37,385 nt of DNA from Pseudomonadota bacterium (GTDB lineage Bacteria; Pseudomonadota; Gammaproteobacteria; Burkholderiales; Burkholderiaceae_C). Positions 9,347-18,629 of the stretch are shown here, piece after piece; the first letter of the stretch is position 1, and each line of letters begins with the position of its first letter. The translations under genes and the position numbers were made by a program. The notes beneath the pieces are model-generated. The model saw only the letters and a program-made list of their open reading frames with translations, searched no databases and was not told the origin of the DNA. The DNA is taken from positions 1 through 37,385 of the forward strand of contig JAFEEF010000081.1 of the NCBI GenBank assembly GCA_018241265.1. Reading direction: 5' to 3'.

Positions 9347-10666
9347 ATGTCGCTGCTCGACGTCGACCGCGAATTGACGAGGAACTCCTACTACGCCGCG
9401 ACAGCCGCGCGGGCAGCGGGCTATCCGGCACTCGACGCGAACCTGGACTGCGATGTCGCGGTGGTCGGCGGCGGTCTGGCCGGCCTCTCGGCGGCGATCG
9501 AGCTGGCCGATCGCGGCTACAGCGTCGTGCTGCTCGAAGCGCAACAGGTCGGCTGGGGGGCTTCCGGCCGCAACGGCGGGCAGGTGATCGCGGGGCTGGC
9601 GTGCGACCAGGCGACGATCGAAGCCCAGCTCGGCACGGCCGAGGCGCGCCGCATCTGGGACATGACGCTCGAAGCGCTGCGCCTGATCGGCGAGCGCCGC
9701 GAGCGCTTCGCGATCGATTGCGACTGGCAAGCCGGCTTCCTTGGCCTCGCCACCAGCCCGCGCAAGGCACGCGACCTGGCGCAGTGGCAGGCGCACATGC
9801 AGGAGGCCTACGGCTACGAAACGCGGGCGATCGGCGCCGCCGACGTGGGCGACTGGATCGCGAGCCCGCGCTACCACGGCGGCTACCACGATCCGCTCGG
9901 CGGTCATCTGCATCCGCTGAAGTACAGCCTGGGACTCGCGCGCGCCGCGGCGCAGCTCGGCGTGCGCATCCACGAGGGTACGGCGGTGACGGCGTTGCAG
10001 CCGCTGCCGCCCGGCCGCAGCGTGCGCCTCGCGACCGCACGCGGCTCGGTGCGCGCGTCACACGTGCTGCTCGCAGGCAACGTCTATCTCGACGGGCTGG
10101 CGCCGGCGCTCGTTGGCCGGATCATGCCGGTCGGCACCTACATCGTCGCCTCCGAGCCGCTCGCGCCCGGCCTCGCCGGCTCGCTGGTGCCGTCGATGTC
10201 CGCGGTGTGCGACACCAACTTCGTGCTCGACTATTTCCGCCCGACGCTCGACCACCGCATGCTCTACGGCGGCCGCGTCAGCTACAGCACCGCGACGCCG
10301 CTCAACCTCGCGGCCGGCATGCAGCGGCGCATGGCGGGCACCTTCCCGCAGCTGCGCGATGCCAAGGTCGAATATGCCTGGGGCGGCTTCGTCGACATCT
10401 CGATGAACCGCGCACCCGACTTCGGCCGTCTCGGCAAGCCCGGGCAGGCCTGCGAGAACGTGTACTACCTCCAGGGCTTCTCCGGCCACGGCCTCGCGCT
10501 GACCGGCCTGGCCGGCCGGCTGGTCGCGGAGGCGATCGCCGGCGATGCCGAGCGCTTCGACACCTTCGCCCGCATCCGCCACCGGCCGTTCCCGGGCGGC
10601 CGCCTCTTGCGCATGCCGGCGCTCGTCGCCGGGATGGCGTATTACCGGTTGAGGGATCTGCTGTGA
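9347..10666 (+). CDS. puuB: gamma-glutamylputrescine oxidase-type FAD oxidoreductase
   Basis: This FAD-dependent amine oxidase of the DAO family has 439 residues. The dinucleotide fold is at the N-terminus (VVGGGLAGLSA at 39-49, followed by the acidic strand end VVLLEA), and WGASGRNGGQV (70-80) is the usual flavin-contact segment of the family. PuuB oxidises gamma-glutamylputrescine to gamma-glutamyl-aminobutyraldehyde, with ammonia and hydrogen peroxide as by-products. The presence of puuA, puuD and a puuC-type dehydrogenase in the same cluster makes this role much more likely than a generic amino-acid oxidase role. It starts 63 bases after the aminotransferase stop and has only a poor Shine-Dalgarno. 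Confidence 0.88.
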   Translation: MSLLDVDRELTRNSYYAATAARAAGYPALDANLDCDVAVVGGGLAGLSAAIELADRGYSVVLLEAQQVGWGASGRNGGQVIAGLACDQATIEAQLGTAEARRIWDMTLEALRLIGERRERFAIDCDWQAGFLGLATSPRKARDLAQWQAHMQEAYGYETRAIGAADVGDWIASPRYHGGYHDPLGGHLHPLKYSLGLARAAAQLGVRIHEGTAVTALQPLPPGRSVRLATARGSVRASHVLLAGNVYLDGLAPALVGRIMPVGTYIVASEPLAPGLAGSLVPSMSAVCDTNFVLDYFRPTLDHRMLYGGRVSYSTATPLNLAAGMQRRMAGTFPQLRDAKVEYAWGGFVDISMNRAPDFGRLGKPGQACENVYYLQGFSGHGLALTGLAGRLVAEAIAGDAERFDTFARIRHRPFPGGRLLRMPALVAGMAYYRLRDLL

Positions 10667-10763
10667 GCCTCGACCGCCTGCGTCCGGCCCGGATTGACAA
10701 TGTGAAGCGCGCAGGCACACTCGTCGCTCGGACTCGTGCGTGCTGCCGCACGCCCCTGATCGC

Positions 10764-11588
10764 ATGAACCCCGTTGCCCGCCCCGACGCCCGCGACAAGC
10801 CCGTCGTCCTGGTTCCGGCCTGCAACCGCATGCTGGCCCAACATCCCTTCCACGTCGCCGGCAAGAAGTATGTCGACGCGGTGCGTCTGGCCGGTGCGCT
10901 GCCGCTGGTCGTGCCGAATGCCGAGCCCGGCGACATCGATGCGTTGCTCGACCTGGCCGACGGCGTGCTGCTCACCGGCTCGGCCTCCAACGTCCACCCC
11001 AGCCATTTCGACGAGGCGGTGCACGACCCGTCGCTGCCGCTCGACATCGACCGGGATGCCTGGACGCTGGCGCTGATCCCCAAGGCGATCGGACGCGGCA
11101 TTCCTCTCTTCGGCATCTGCCGCGGCTTCCAGGAGACGAACGTCGCGCTCGGCGGGTCGCTCTACCAGGCGGTGCAGGAGATCGAGGGCCGGCGCGATCA
11201 CCGTGCCATGGCGGATGCGCCGGTGGACGTGCAGTACGGCCTGGCGCATGAAGTCATCGTCGAGCCCGGCGGCCTCCTGGCCGGGATCCTCGATGCGCCG
11301 CGCGTGCAGGTCAATTCGGTGCACGGCCAAGGTGCGAACCGCCTGGCCGCCGGCCTGCGCGTCGAGGCACGCGCACCGGACGGCCTGGTCGAGGCGTTCT
11401 CGCTGCCTTCGGCGCCCGGCTTCAACCTCTGCGTGCAGTGGCATCCCGAGTGGATGGCCGCGGAGAACCCGGTTTCGGTGCGTCTGCTGCAAGCCTTCGG
11501 TGCGGCCTGCCGCAGCTACCGTGCGCGCCAGCGCGCGCCGCAGCGTCTGCCTGAGCGCAGCGCCCCTCCGCGCGATCCGGACCGGTAG
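10764..11588 (+). CDS. puuD: gamma-glutamyl-GABA hydrolase (peptidase C26)
   Basis: This class I GATase-fold hydrolase of the C26 family releases glutamate and GABA from gamma-glutamyl-GABA, the last step of the Puu route. Counting from ATG 10764 (274 residues), the nucleophile is Cys119 in GICRGFQE, and His227 and Glu229 in QWHPEW complete the triad; the motif NSVHGQG precedes them. A GTG eight codons earlier is a possible alternative start, and neither start has a strong ribosome-binding site. The last 25 residues are an Arg/Pro-rich tail of low complexity, longer than in most relatives. Upstream, TTGACA at 10694-10699 could be a -35 element, but no matching -10 is convincing. Confidence 0.92.
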   Translation: MNPVARPDARDKPVVLVPACNRMLAQHPFHVAGKKYVDAVRLAGALPLVVPNAEPGDIDALLDLADGVLLTGSASNVHPSHFDEAVHDPSLPLDIDRDAWTLALIPKAIGRGIPLFGICRGFQETNVALGGSLYQAVQEIEGRRDHRAMADAPVDVQYGLAHEVIVEPGGLLAGILDAPRVQVNSVHGQGANRLAAGLRVEARAPDGLVEAFSLPSAPGFNLCVQWHPEWMAAENPVSVRLLQAFGAACRSYRARQRAPQRLPERSAPPRDPDR

Positions 11589-11684
11589 CGCCGCGGCCGC
11601 TGCCGCCCGGGCACGGCCGCCGGCCGTCGCCTGCCTGCCTGCGCCTTGCGCGGGACCGATCCTCAAATTCCCAGGTGATCCATC

Positions 11685-13049
11685 GTGAACAAGTCCGACT
11701 TCACGTTCAGCGACCTCGAAAACTGGTTCAACGAACGCCGCGTGACGGAGATCGAATGCCTCGTCCCCGACCTCACCGGCGTGGCGCGCGGCAAGATCCT
11801 GCCGCGCGAGAAGTTCACCGAAGACCGCGGCATGCGGTTGCCCGAAGCGATCGTCGCGATCGGCGTCACCGGCGAGTTCCCCGAAGAGGGACCGTACTAC
11901 GACGTGATCCACGCGACCGATCGCGACATGCACTTGCGCCCCGACCCGAGCACGGTGCGCATCGTGCCGTGGGCCGCCGATCCGACCGCGCAAGTCATCC
12001 ACGACTGCTTCGATCGCGACGGCAACATGGTGCCGTATGCGCCGCGCTCGGTGCTGCGCCGCATCTGCGACCTGTATGCCGCCGAAGGCTGGAATCCGGT
12101 GGTCGCGCCGGAGCTCGAGTTCTACCTGATCGAGCGCAACGCCGACCCGAACACGCCGCTGCGCCCTCCCCGCGGCCGCAGCGGCCGGGCCGAGACCTCG
12201 CGACAGGCCTATTCGATCGACGCGGTCAACGAGTTCGACCCGCTGTTCGAGGAGATCTACGACTACTGCGAGAAGATGGAGCTCAACGTCGACACCCTGA
12301 TCCACGAGGTCGGCGCCGGGCAGATGGAGATCAACTTCTTCCATGATCATCCGCTCGGCCTGGCGGACGAGGTGTTCTTCTTCAAGCGCACGATCCGCGA
12401 AGCGGCGCTGCGCCACGAGATGTACGCGACCTTCATGGCCAAGCCGATGGCGGGCGAGCCGGGCAGCGCGATGCACGTGCACCAGAGCATCGTCGACCAG
12501 TTGTCGGGTCGCAATATCTTCAGCAACGAGGACGGCTCGCCGTCGAAGGAATTCTTCTGGTACGTCGGCGGCCTGCAGAAGTACACGCCGGCCGCGATGG
12601 CGCTGTTCGCGCCCTACGTCAATTCGTACCGGCGGCTGGCGCGCTCGACCGCGGCGCCGATCAACATCCAGTGGGGCACCGACAACCGCACCGTCGGCAT
12701 CCGCTCGCCGGTCGCGACCGCCGCATCGCGGCGCATCGAGAACCGCGTGATCGGCGCCGACGCCAACCCCTACGTGGCGCTGGCCGCGACCCTCGCGTGC
12801 GGCTACCTCGGCATCAAGAACCGCATCGATCCGTCGCCCGAATGCAAGGGCGACGCCTACCTGTCCGAATACCAGCTCCCGCGCTCGCTGAGCGAGGCGC
12901 TGTCGTGGATGGCCGACGAAAAGGACCTGCACGAGGTGCTCGGCAAGGAGTTCATCACCGTCTACTCCGAAGTCAAGGAAATCGAGTACGACGAGTTCAT
13001 GAAGGTGATCTCGCCATGGGAGCGCGAGCACCTGCTGCTGCACGTCTGA
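11685..13049 (+). CDS. puuA: gamma-glutamylputrescine synthetase (glutamine synthetase family)
   Basis: This glutamine-synthetase-fold ligase of 454 residues couples ATP hydrolysis to joining glutamate with putrescine, the first step of the Puu route. It starts at GTG 11685 with AGGTG about eight bases upstream. Metal- and glutamate-binding motifs are present: PELEFYLIE (142-150), HEVGAGQMEINF (207-218), HVHQS near 265 and NRTVGIRSP near 340. The adenylylation-type C-terminus of housekeeping GlnA is absent, and the length and motifs fit the PuuA/SpuI group. It is followed 24 bases later by spuC. A substrate other than putrescine (for example another diamine) cannot be excluded, but the neighbours argue for putrescine. 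Confidence 0.9.
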   Translation: MNKSDFTFSDLENWFNERRVTEIECLVPDLTGVARGKILPREKFTEDRGMRLPEAIVAIGVTGEFPEEGPYYDVIHATDRDMHLRPDPSTVRIVPWAADPTAQVIHDCFDRDGNMVPYAPRSVLRRICDLYAAEGWNPVVAPELEFYLIERNADPNTPLRPPRGRSGRAETSRQAYSIDAVNEFDPLFEEIYDYCEKMELNVDTLIHEVGAGQMEINFFHDHPLGLADEVFFFKRTIREAALRHEMYATFMAKPMAGEPGSAMHVHQSIVDQLSGRNIFSNEDGSPSKEFFWYVGGLQKYTPAAMALFAPYVNSYRRLARSTAAPINIQWGTDNRTVGIRSPVATAASRRIENRVIGADANPYVALAATLACGYLGIKNRIDPSPECKGDAYLSEYQLPRSLSEALSWMADEKDLHEVLGKEFITVYSEVKEIEYDEFMKVISPWEREHLLLHV

Positions 13050-13073
13050 GAACCCTTCGATACGCCAACGATC

Positions 13074-14453
13074 ATGACCACGACCCGCACCACTCAAGCC
13101 TGGCAGGCCGCCGACGCGGCGCACTACCTGCATCCCTTCACCGACTTCAAGTCGCTCGCCGCCAAAGGCTCGCGGGTGATCGTGAAGGCCGACAACATCT
13201 ACCTGTGGGACAGCGACGGCAAGAAGATCCTCGACGCGATGTCGGGACTCTGGTGCGTCAACGTCGGCTACGGCCAGCGCGAGCTGATCGACGCGGCGAC
13301 CCGCCAGCTCGAGACGCTGCCGTTCTACAACAGCTTCTTCCAGACCGCGACGCCGCCTGCGATCGAGCTCGCCGAGCTGCTCGCCGAGCTGACGCCGCCG
13401 CAGTTCCAGCATGTCTTCTTCAGCGGCTCCGGCTCCGAGGGCAACGACACCGTGGTGCGCATGGTGCGCCGCTACTGGGACCTGCTGGGTCGGCCGGAGC
13501 GCCAGGTCATCATCAGCCGCAACAACGCCTACCACGGCTCGACGATGGCGGGCGCGTCGCTCGGCGGCATGAGCGGCATGCATGCGCAAGGCGGCCTGCC
13601 GATCCCCGGCATCGCGCACATCGAGCAGCCGTTCTGGTTCGAGCTCGGCCGCGGCGAGTCGCGCGACGAGTTCGGCCTGACCGCGGCGCGCTGGTTGGAG
13701 GCAAAGATCCAGGAGATCGGCGCCGACAAGGTCGCGGCCTTCATCGGCGAGCCGGTGCAGGGTGCCGGCGGCGTGATCGTGCCGCCCGACACCTACTGGC
13801 CCGAGATCCAGCGCATCTGCGACCGGCACGGCATCCTGCTCGTCTCGGACGAGGTGATCTGCGGCTTCGGCCGGACCGGGCGATGGTTCGGCTGCGAACG
13901 CTTCGGCGTGCGGCCCGACCTGATGACCTTCGCCAAGGGCGTCACCTCGGGCTACGTGCCGCTCGGCGGCGTGATGGTCGGCCAGCGCATCGCCGACGTG
14001 CTGATCGGACAGGGCGGCGAGTTCAACCACGGCTACACCTACTCGGGCCATCCGGTCGCCTGCGCCGTGGCGCTCGCCAACCTCAAGCTGATCCGGCGCG
14101 AAGGCCTCGTCGAGCGGGTGCGCGACGACATCGGCCCCTACCTCGCCGAACGCTACGCCGAGCTGGCACGCCATCCGCTCGTCGGCGAAGCGCAGACCTG
14201 CGGCCTGATGGGCGCGCTGCAGCTCGTCAAGGACAAGGCCGCGGGCACGACCTTCGACCCGGCGCTCGAAGTCGGCATGGTGTGCCGTGCCCACTGCTTC
14301 GCCAGCGGCCTGATCATGCGCGCCGTCGGCGACCGCATGATCGTCGCGCCGCCGCTCGTGATGACGCGCGCGCAGATCGACGAAATGGTCGAGCTGATCG
14401 CGAAGTGCCTGGACCTGACCGCCGCCGAGCTGACGGCGCGCGGCTGGCGCTGA
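13074..14453 (+). CDS. spuC: putrescine:pyruvate aminotransferase (class III)
   Basis: This class III PLP aminotransferase of 459 residues closely resembles SpuC-type diamine aminotransferases. Marks are SGSGSEGND (117-125), SDEVICGFGR (258-267) and the Schiff-base Lys288 in TFAKGVTSG. It transfers the amino group of putrescine (or cadaverine, or the aminopropyl side of spermidine) to pyruvate, giving 4-aminobutyraldehyde and alanine. This provides a second, non-glutamylated entry to putrescine breakdown beside puuA/puuB. It differs in sequence from the aminotransferase at 7919, so the two are not a recent duplication. A sigma-54 promoter starts seven bases after its stop, so potF and what follows can be expressed independently of it. 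Confidence 0.9.
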   Translation: MTTTRTTQAWQAADAAHYLHPFTDFKSLAAKGSRVIVKADNIYLWDSDGKKILDAMSGLWCVNVGYGQRELIDAATRQLETLPFYNSFFQTATPPAIELAELLAELTPPQFQHVFFSGSGSEGNDTVVRMVRRYWDLLGRPERQVIISRNNAYHGSTMAGASLGGMSGMHAQGGLPIPGIAHIEQPFWFELGRGESRDEFGLTAARWLEAKIQEIGADKVAAFIGEPVQGAGGVIVPPDTYWPEIQRICDRHGILLVSDEVICGFGRTGRWFGCERFGVRPDLMTFAKGVTSGYVPLGGVMVGQRIADVLIGQGGEFNHGYTYSGHPVACAVALANLKLIRREGLVERVRDDIGPYLAERYAELARHPLVGEAQTCGLMGALQLVKDKAAGTTFDPALEVGMVCRAHCFASGLIMRAVGDRMIVAPPLVMTRAQIDEMVELIAKCLDLTAAELTARGWR

Positions 14454-14459
14454 TGACAT

Positions 14460-14474
14460 TGGCACGGGGTTTGC
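14460..14474 (+). promoter_or_regulatory. sigma-54 (-24/-12) promoter of the polyamine importer
   Basis: TGGCAC, five bases, TTGC: an exact match to the sigma-54 core consensus with the invariant GG (14461-14462) and GC (14473-14474) ten bases apart. It sits in the 112-base gap between spuC and potF, with transcription expected to start near 14486, about 80 bases before the potF start. Such promoters need an enhancer-binding activator (NtrC or an amine-specific one). No clear activator site was recognised in the end of spuC. Confidence 0.8.
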
Positions 14475-14565
14475 CTATATCGGACCCCATGCCCGGCTGG
14501 TTAGACTGCCCCGGTTCCGCGCCCTCCCCATCCCCGCACGCCACTGCTGCCTGGAGAAGCACCTC

Positions 14566-15687
14566 ATGAAAATGCCTCGTGCCCGACGCCTGCTGTCCGC
14601 CATCGCGCCCGCGCTCGCCGCCTTGCTGATGCACGGCACCGCCACGGCGCAGGAGGAGGAGAAGGTCCTCAACATCTACAACTGGTCCGACTACATCGCC
14701 GACGACACAGTCGCCAATTTCGAGAAAGAAACCGGCATCAAGGTCCGCTACGACGTCTTCGACAGCAACGAGATCCTGCACGCCAAGCTGGTGGCGGGCA
14801 AGACCGGCTACGACATCGTCGTGCCGTCGTCGTATTGGGCGAAGATCCAGGCGGACGGCGGGCTCCTGATGAAGCTCGACAAGTCGAAGATCCCGAACCT
14901 GAAGAACGTCGATCCGGCGGTCGCCGAGCAGCTCGCGGTGCTCGATCCCGGCAACCAGTACCTCGTCAACTGGCTGTGGGGCTACACCACCGTCGGGATC
15001 AACGTCGACAAGGTGAAGGCCGCGCTCGGCGGCATGCCGATGCCCGCGAACGCCTGGGATCTCGTCTTCAAGCCCGAGTACATCTCGAAGATGAAGTCGT
15101 GCGGCGTGTCGTTCCTCGACTCGCCGACCGACATCGTCCCGGCCGCGCTGCACTACCTCGGCAAGCCCGCGTTCAGCCGCAACCAGGCGGACTATTCGGG
15201 CGTCGGCCCGCTGCTCAAGTCGGTGCGGCCCTACGTGACCCTCTTCAGCTCGTCGGGCTACATCAACGACATGGCGAGCGGCTCGATCTGCCTGGCGCTC
15301 GGCTGGTCGGGCGACATCAACATCGCCAAGCAGCGCGCGATCGACGGCAAGACCGGGCAGAACATCGAAGCGCTGATCCCGTCGACCGGCGGCATCCTGT
15401 TCTTCGACACGATGGCGATACCCGCCGACGCGCCGCATCCGAACAACGCGCTGAAGTGGATCAACTACATCCTGAAGCCCGAGGTCGACGCCAGCCTGAC
15501 CAACAAGGTCTTCTACGCCAACCCGAACAAGGAATCGAAGAAGTTCGTGAAGCCGGAGGTGGCGAACAACGCCACGGTGTTCCTGAGCGCCGCGGACATG
15601 CAGAAGATGGCCAACCCGGATGCCCTGTCGAACGACATCCGGCGCACGATGACACGGCTGTACACGACGTTCAAGACCGGGCTGTGA
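14566..15687 (+). CDS. potF: periplasmic putrescine/polyamine-binding protein of ABC importer
   Basis: This is a solute-binding protein of the PotD/PotF family, 373 residues. A Sec signal peptide is clear: arginines at the start, a hydrophobic core ALAALLM, and a cleavage site after ATA at about residue 28. The mature protein opens with the family hallmark LNIYNWSDYI, and later segments (SNEILHAKLVAGKTGYDIVV, VPSSYW) are typical of PotF/SpuD. It captures polyamines in the periplasm and delivers them to PotHI. GGAG lies nine bases before ATG 14566. It is the first gene behind the sigma-54 promoter and is followed by the ATPase and two permeases in the canonical order. Specificity (putrescine or spermidine) cannot be read with certainty. 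Confidence 0.95.
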   Translation: MKMPRARRLLSAIAPALAALLMHGTATAQEEEKVLNIYNWSDYIADDTVANFEKETGIKVRYDVFDSNEILHAKLVAGKTGYDIVVPSSYWAKIQADGGLLMKLDKSKIPNLKNVDPAVAEQLAVLDPGNQYLVNWLWGYTTVGINVDKVKAALGGMPMPANAWDLVFKPEYISKMKSCGVSFLDSPTDIVPAALHYLGKPAFSRNQADYSGVGPLLKSVRPYVTLFSSSGYINDMASGSICLALGWSGDINIAKQRAIDGKTGQNIEALIPSTGGILFFDTMAIPADAPHPNNALKWINYILKPEVDASLTNKVFYANPNKESKKFVKPEVANNATVFLSAADMQKMANPDALSNDIRRTMTRLYTTFKTGL

Positions 15688-15736
15688 CGCAGCCCGCACT
15701 GCAGCAGCAACCTGACCTGAACCACGGGGGAGCTCG

Positions 15737-16843
15737 ATGACGAGCGCAGGAGGAGACGCGTCCGCGTTCTTGCAGATCGAGGACGTCGTCAAGGACTTCA
15801 GCGGCTACAAGGCCGTCAATCACGTCACGCTGGACATCGCGAAGGGCGAGATCTTCGCGCTGCTCGGCTCGTCGGGCTGCGGCAAGACGACCTTGCTGCG
15901 CATGCTCGCCGGCTTCGAGACGCCGACCGCCGGCCGCATCGTGCTGGACGGCAAGGACCTCGCCGGCCTGCCGCCGTACGAGCGGCCGATCAACATGATG
16001 TTCCAGTCGTACGCCCTCTTCCCGCACCTGACGGTGTGGGACAACATCGCGTTCGGCCTGAAGCGCGACGGCATGCCGGCGGACAAGATCGCCGAGCGCG
16101 TCGAGGCGATGCTGAAGCTCGTGCAGCTCGGCAAGTTCGCCAAGCGCAAGCCCCATCAGCTCTCGGGCGGTCAGCAGCAGCGCGTCGCGCTGGCGCGCAG
16201 CCTCGCCAAGCGCCCGCAGCTGATGCTGCTCGACGAGCCGCTGGGCGCGCTCGACAAGAAGCTGCGCGAGGAGACCCAGATCGAGCTCGTCAACATCATC
16301 GAGGAGGTCGGCGTGACCTGCGTGATGGTGACGCACGACCAGGAAGAGGCGATGACGATGGCTTCGCGCATCGCGGTGATGAGCGAAGGCCGGATCCTGC
16401 AGGTCGGCGCGCCGAGCGAGATCTACGAGACGCCGTCGACCCGCTTCGTCGCCGACTTCATCGGCAACGTGAACCTGATGGACGGCACGCTCGACGTCGA
16501 CGCCGAGGGGCACTGCGAGATCGGCTGCCGCGACGTGCGCCACTACATCGGTCACGGCATCACCGGCACGCAAGGCATGGCGGCGACGGTCGCGCTGCGG
16601 CCGGAGAAGATCCGGCTGACGCGCGAGGCGCCGCCCGATACCGCGTTCAACGCGGTACGGGGGCGCATCCACGAGCTGTCCTACTTCGGCAGCTTCACGG
16701 TGTTCCACCTGACCCTGCCGAGCGGCGCGACGCTCAAGGTCAGCCAGGCCAATACCGAGCGCAACCCGGAAAGCCGGCTCACCTGGGGCGACGAGGCCTG
16801 GGCGCACTGGGACGCGTGGTCCCAGGTGGTGCTGACGCAATGA
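15737..16843 (+). CDS. potG: polyamine ABC importer ATPase
   Basis: This is the 368-residue nucleotide-binding subunit. Walker A is GSSGCGKTT (44-52), the ABC signature LSGGQQQ (142-148), and Walker B LMLLDEP (162-168), followed by the D-loop GALD and the switch histidine in VTHDQEEA. The C-terminal part from about residue 280 is the TOBE-like regulatory domain common to polyamine and spermidine ATPases. It powers import from the cytoplasmic face. A strong ribosome-binding site (GGGGGAG) precedes ATG 15737, and the stop overlaps the start of potH (ATGA). Confidence 0.96.
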   Translation: MTSAGGDASAFLQIEDVVKDFSGYKAVNHVTLDIAKGEIFALLGSSGCGKTTLLRMLAGFETPTAGRIVLDGKDLAGLPPYERPINMMFQSYALFPHLTVWDNIAFGLKRDGMPADKIAERVEAMLKLVQLGKFAKRKPHQLSGGQQQRVALARSLAKRPQLMLLDEPLGALDKKLREETQIELVNIIEEVGVTCVMVTHDQEEAMTMASRIAVMSEGRILQVGAPSEIYETPSTRFVADFIGNVNLMDGTLDVDAEGHCEIGCRDVRHYIGHGITGTQGMAATVALRPEKIRLTREAPPDTAFNAVRGRIHELSYFGSFTVFHLTLPSGATLKVSQANTERNPESRLTWGDEAWAHWDAWSQVVLTQ

Positions 16844-17763
16844 AGTCGCTCGTCGCCTGGATCGCCCGCGGCCGCACCGCCGTGATCGGCGTGCCGTACC
16901 TCTGGCTGATCGTGTTCTTCCTGGTGCCCTTCCTCGTCGTGCTGAAGATCAGCTTCTCCGAGATGGGGCCGGTGAGCGTGAACGACATCGTCACGGTCAA
17001 GGACGGCGTGCTGCAGATCACCCTGCGCGGCACGAGCTACGCCTTCATCACGCAGGACGACCTCTACTACAAGACCTACCGTTCGAGCCTGTGGTACGCG
17101 GCGGTCACGACCTTCTGGTGCCTGCTCATCGGCTATCCGTTCGCCTACTTCATGGCGCGCGCCAAGGCGACCGTGCAGCCGACGCTGCTGATGCTCGTGA
17201 TGCTGCCGTTCTGGACCTCGTTCCTGCTGCGCGTCTATGCCTGGAAAGGACTGCTCGGCGAGCAGGGCCTGATCGCCGACATGCTGATCGCCTCGCACAT
17301 CGACCTACCGCTGGCGGCACTCGGCCTGATCCCGTCGCCCGGCAAGTTCATGAACACGCCGCTGTCGCTGATGGTCGGCATGGTCTACACCTACCTGCCG
17401 TTCATGATCCTGCCGCTCTATTCCAACCTGTCGAAGATGGACCTGCGGCTGCTCGAGGCCGCGGCCGACCTCGGCGCGACGCCGCTCGTCGGGTTCTGGA
17501 AGATCACCGTGCCGATGTCCAAGGCCGGGATCATCGCCGGCTCGATGCTGGTCTTCATCCCCTGCACCGGCGAGTACGTCATCCCGGAGGTGCTCGGCGG
17601 ACCCGAGACCCTGATGATCGGCCGCGTGCTGTCGGACGAGTTCTTCAGCAACAACGACTGGCCGATGGCCGCGACCGTCGCGGTCGTGATGGTGCTGCTG
17701 ATCGTCGTGCCGCTGGCGATCTTCAACCGCTACCAGGCCGAGGCGCAGGAGGCGGCGCGATGA
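16840..17763 (+). CDS. potH: polyamine ABC importer permease, PotB/PotH type
   Basis: This is an inner-membrane permease of 307 residues with about six transmembrane segments, the first being VPYLWLIVFFLVPFLVVL. The coupling-loop motif EAAADLGATP (EAA box) near residue 205 contacts the ATPase. A long periplasmic loop follows the first membrane segment, as in PotB/PotH. The ATG at 16840 overlaps the potG stop by four bases, and its own stop overlaps potI in the same way, so the three are translationally coupled. Confidence 0.95.
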   Translation: MKSLVAWIARGRTAVIGVPYLWLIVFFLVPFLVVLKISFSEMGPVSVNDIVTVKDGVLQITLRGTSYAFITQDDLYYKTYRSSLWYAAVTTFWCLLIGYPFAYFMARAKATVQPTLLMLVMLPFWTSFLLRVYAWKGLLGEQGLIADMLIASHIDLPLAALGLIPSPGKFMNTPLSLMVGMVYTYLPFMILPLYSNLSKMDLRLLEAAADLGATPLVGFWKITVPMSKAGIIAGSMLVFIPCTGEYVIPEVLGGPETLMIGRVLSDEFFSNNDWPMAATVAVVMVLLIVVPLAIFNRYQAEAQEAAR

Positions 17764-18593
17764 GGACGGGCCTCTTCGGCAAGGGCTGGCTGACCGCCGG
17801 CTACGTGTTCCTCTACGTGCCGATCCTGTCGCTGATCGTCTATTCGTTCAACAACTCGCCGATACCGAACGTCTGGAACGGCTTCACGCTCTCGTGGTAT
17901 GCCAAGCTCGCGAGCGACAACGAGATGCTCTCGGGCCTGTGGCTCAGCCTGAAGATCGCGTTCTGCAGCGCGACCGGCGCGGTGGTGCTGGGCACCTTGG
18001 CCGCGATCGCGCTCGTCAAGTACCGGCGCTTCAAGGGTCGCACGCTGTTCTCCGGCATGGTGAACGCGCCGCTCGTGATGCCCGACGTCGTGATCGGCAT
18101 CTCGCTGCTCTTGATGCTCGTGTCGATCCAGCGCGCCTTCGGCCATCCCGAGCGCGGCATGCTGACGATCTGGCTCGGCCACGTGCTGACCGGCATGGCC
18201 TACGCCACCGTCGTCGTGCAGGCGCGCCTGCAGGACCTGAACCCGCAGCTCGAGGAAGCCGCGATGGACCTCGGCGCGCGGCCGGCGCAGGTGTTCCGGC
18301 TCGTCACCTTGCCGATGATCGCGCAGGCGCTCGCGTCGGCCTGGCTGCTCACCTTCACGATCTCGCTCGACGACGTGGTGCTCGCCGCGTTCCTGTCCGG
18401 CCCGGGCTCGACGACCTTGCCGCTCGTGATCTTCTCGCGCGCGCGCCTGGGCCTCAACCCGAGCGTCAACGCGATCGCCACCGTCATCATCACGCTCGTC
18501 GCGATCGGCACCGTCGCGGCGAGCATCTGGATCGCGCGCGTGGAGCGCGAGCGTGCCCGTGCCATCGCCGCCGCCCAGCGGGCCGACGGCTGA
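17760..18593 (+). CDS. potI: polyamine ABC importer permease, PotC/PotI type
   Basis: This is the second inner-membrane permease, 277 residues, with about six transmembrane segments starting at GYVFLYVPILSLIVYSF. The EAA box is EEAAMDLGARPAQVF near residue 165. SLDDVVLAAFLSGPGSTTLP near residue 205 is a typical PotC/PotI stretch. It starts inside the last codons of potH (ATGA overlap). The tail is a short charged, Arg/Ala-rich cytoplasmic segment. Confidence 0.95.
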   Translation: MRTGLFGKGWLTAGYVFLYVPILSLIVYSFNNSPIPNVWNGFTLSWYAKLASDNEMLSGLWLSLKIAFCSATGAVVLGTLAAIALVKYRRFKGRTLFSGMVNAPLVMPDVVIGISLLLMLVSIQRAFGHPERGMLTIWLGHVLTGMAYATVVVQARLQDLNPQLEEAAMDLGARPAQVFRLVTLPMIAQALASAWLLTFTISLDDVVLAAFLSGPGSTTLPLVIFSRARLGLNPSVNAIATVIITLVAIGTVAASIWIARVERERARAIAAAQRADG

Positions 18594-18629
18594 CCGAGAC
18601 ACAAGAATTTCAAGCCCGAGGAGAACTGC

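Noticed and set aside
10694-10722. Promoter for puuD based on TTGACA
   Set aside because: The -35 is perfect but the hexamer at 16-18 bases (ACACTC or neighbours) does not resemble a -10, so no promoter is claimed.
11589-11684. Second sigma-54 promoter upstream of puuA
   Set aside because: A TTGC is present near 11647, but there is no GG-containing -24 element at the required distance.
10302-14465. Minus-strand open frame of 1387 codons
   Set aside because: It lies antisense to puuB, puuD, puuA and spuC, is extremely rich in Arg, Ala, His and Asp, and shows no domain. Such frames are a by-product of GC-rich coding sequence.
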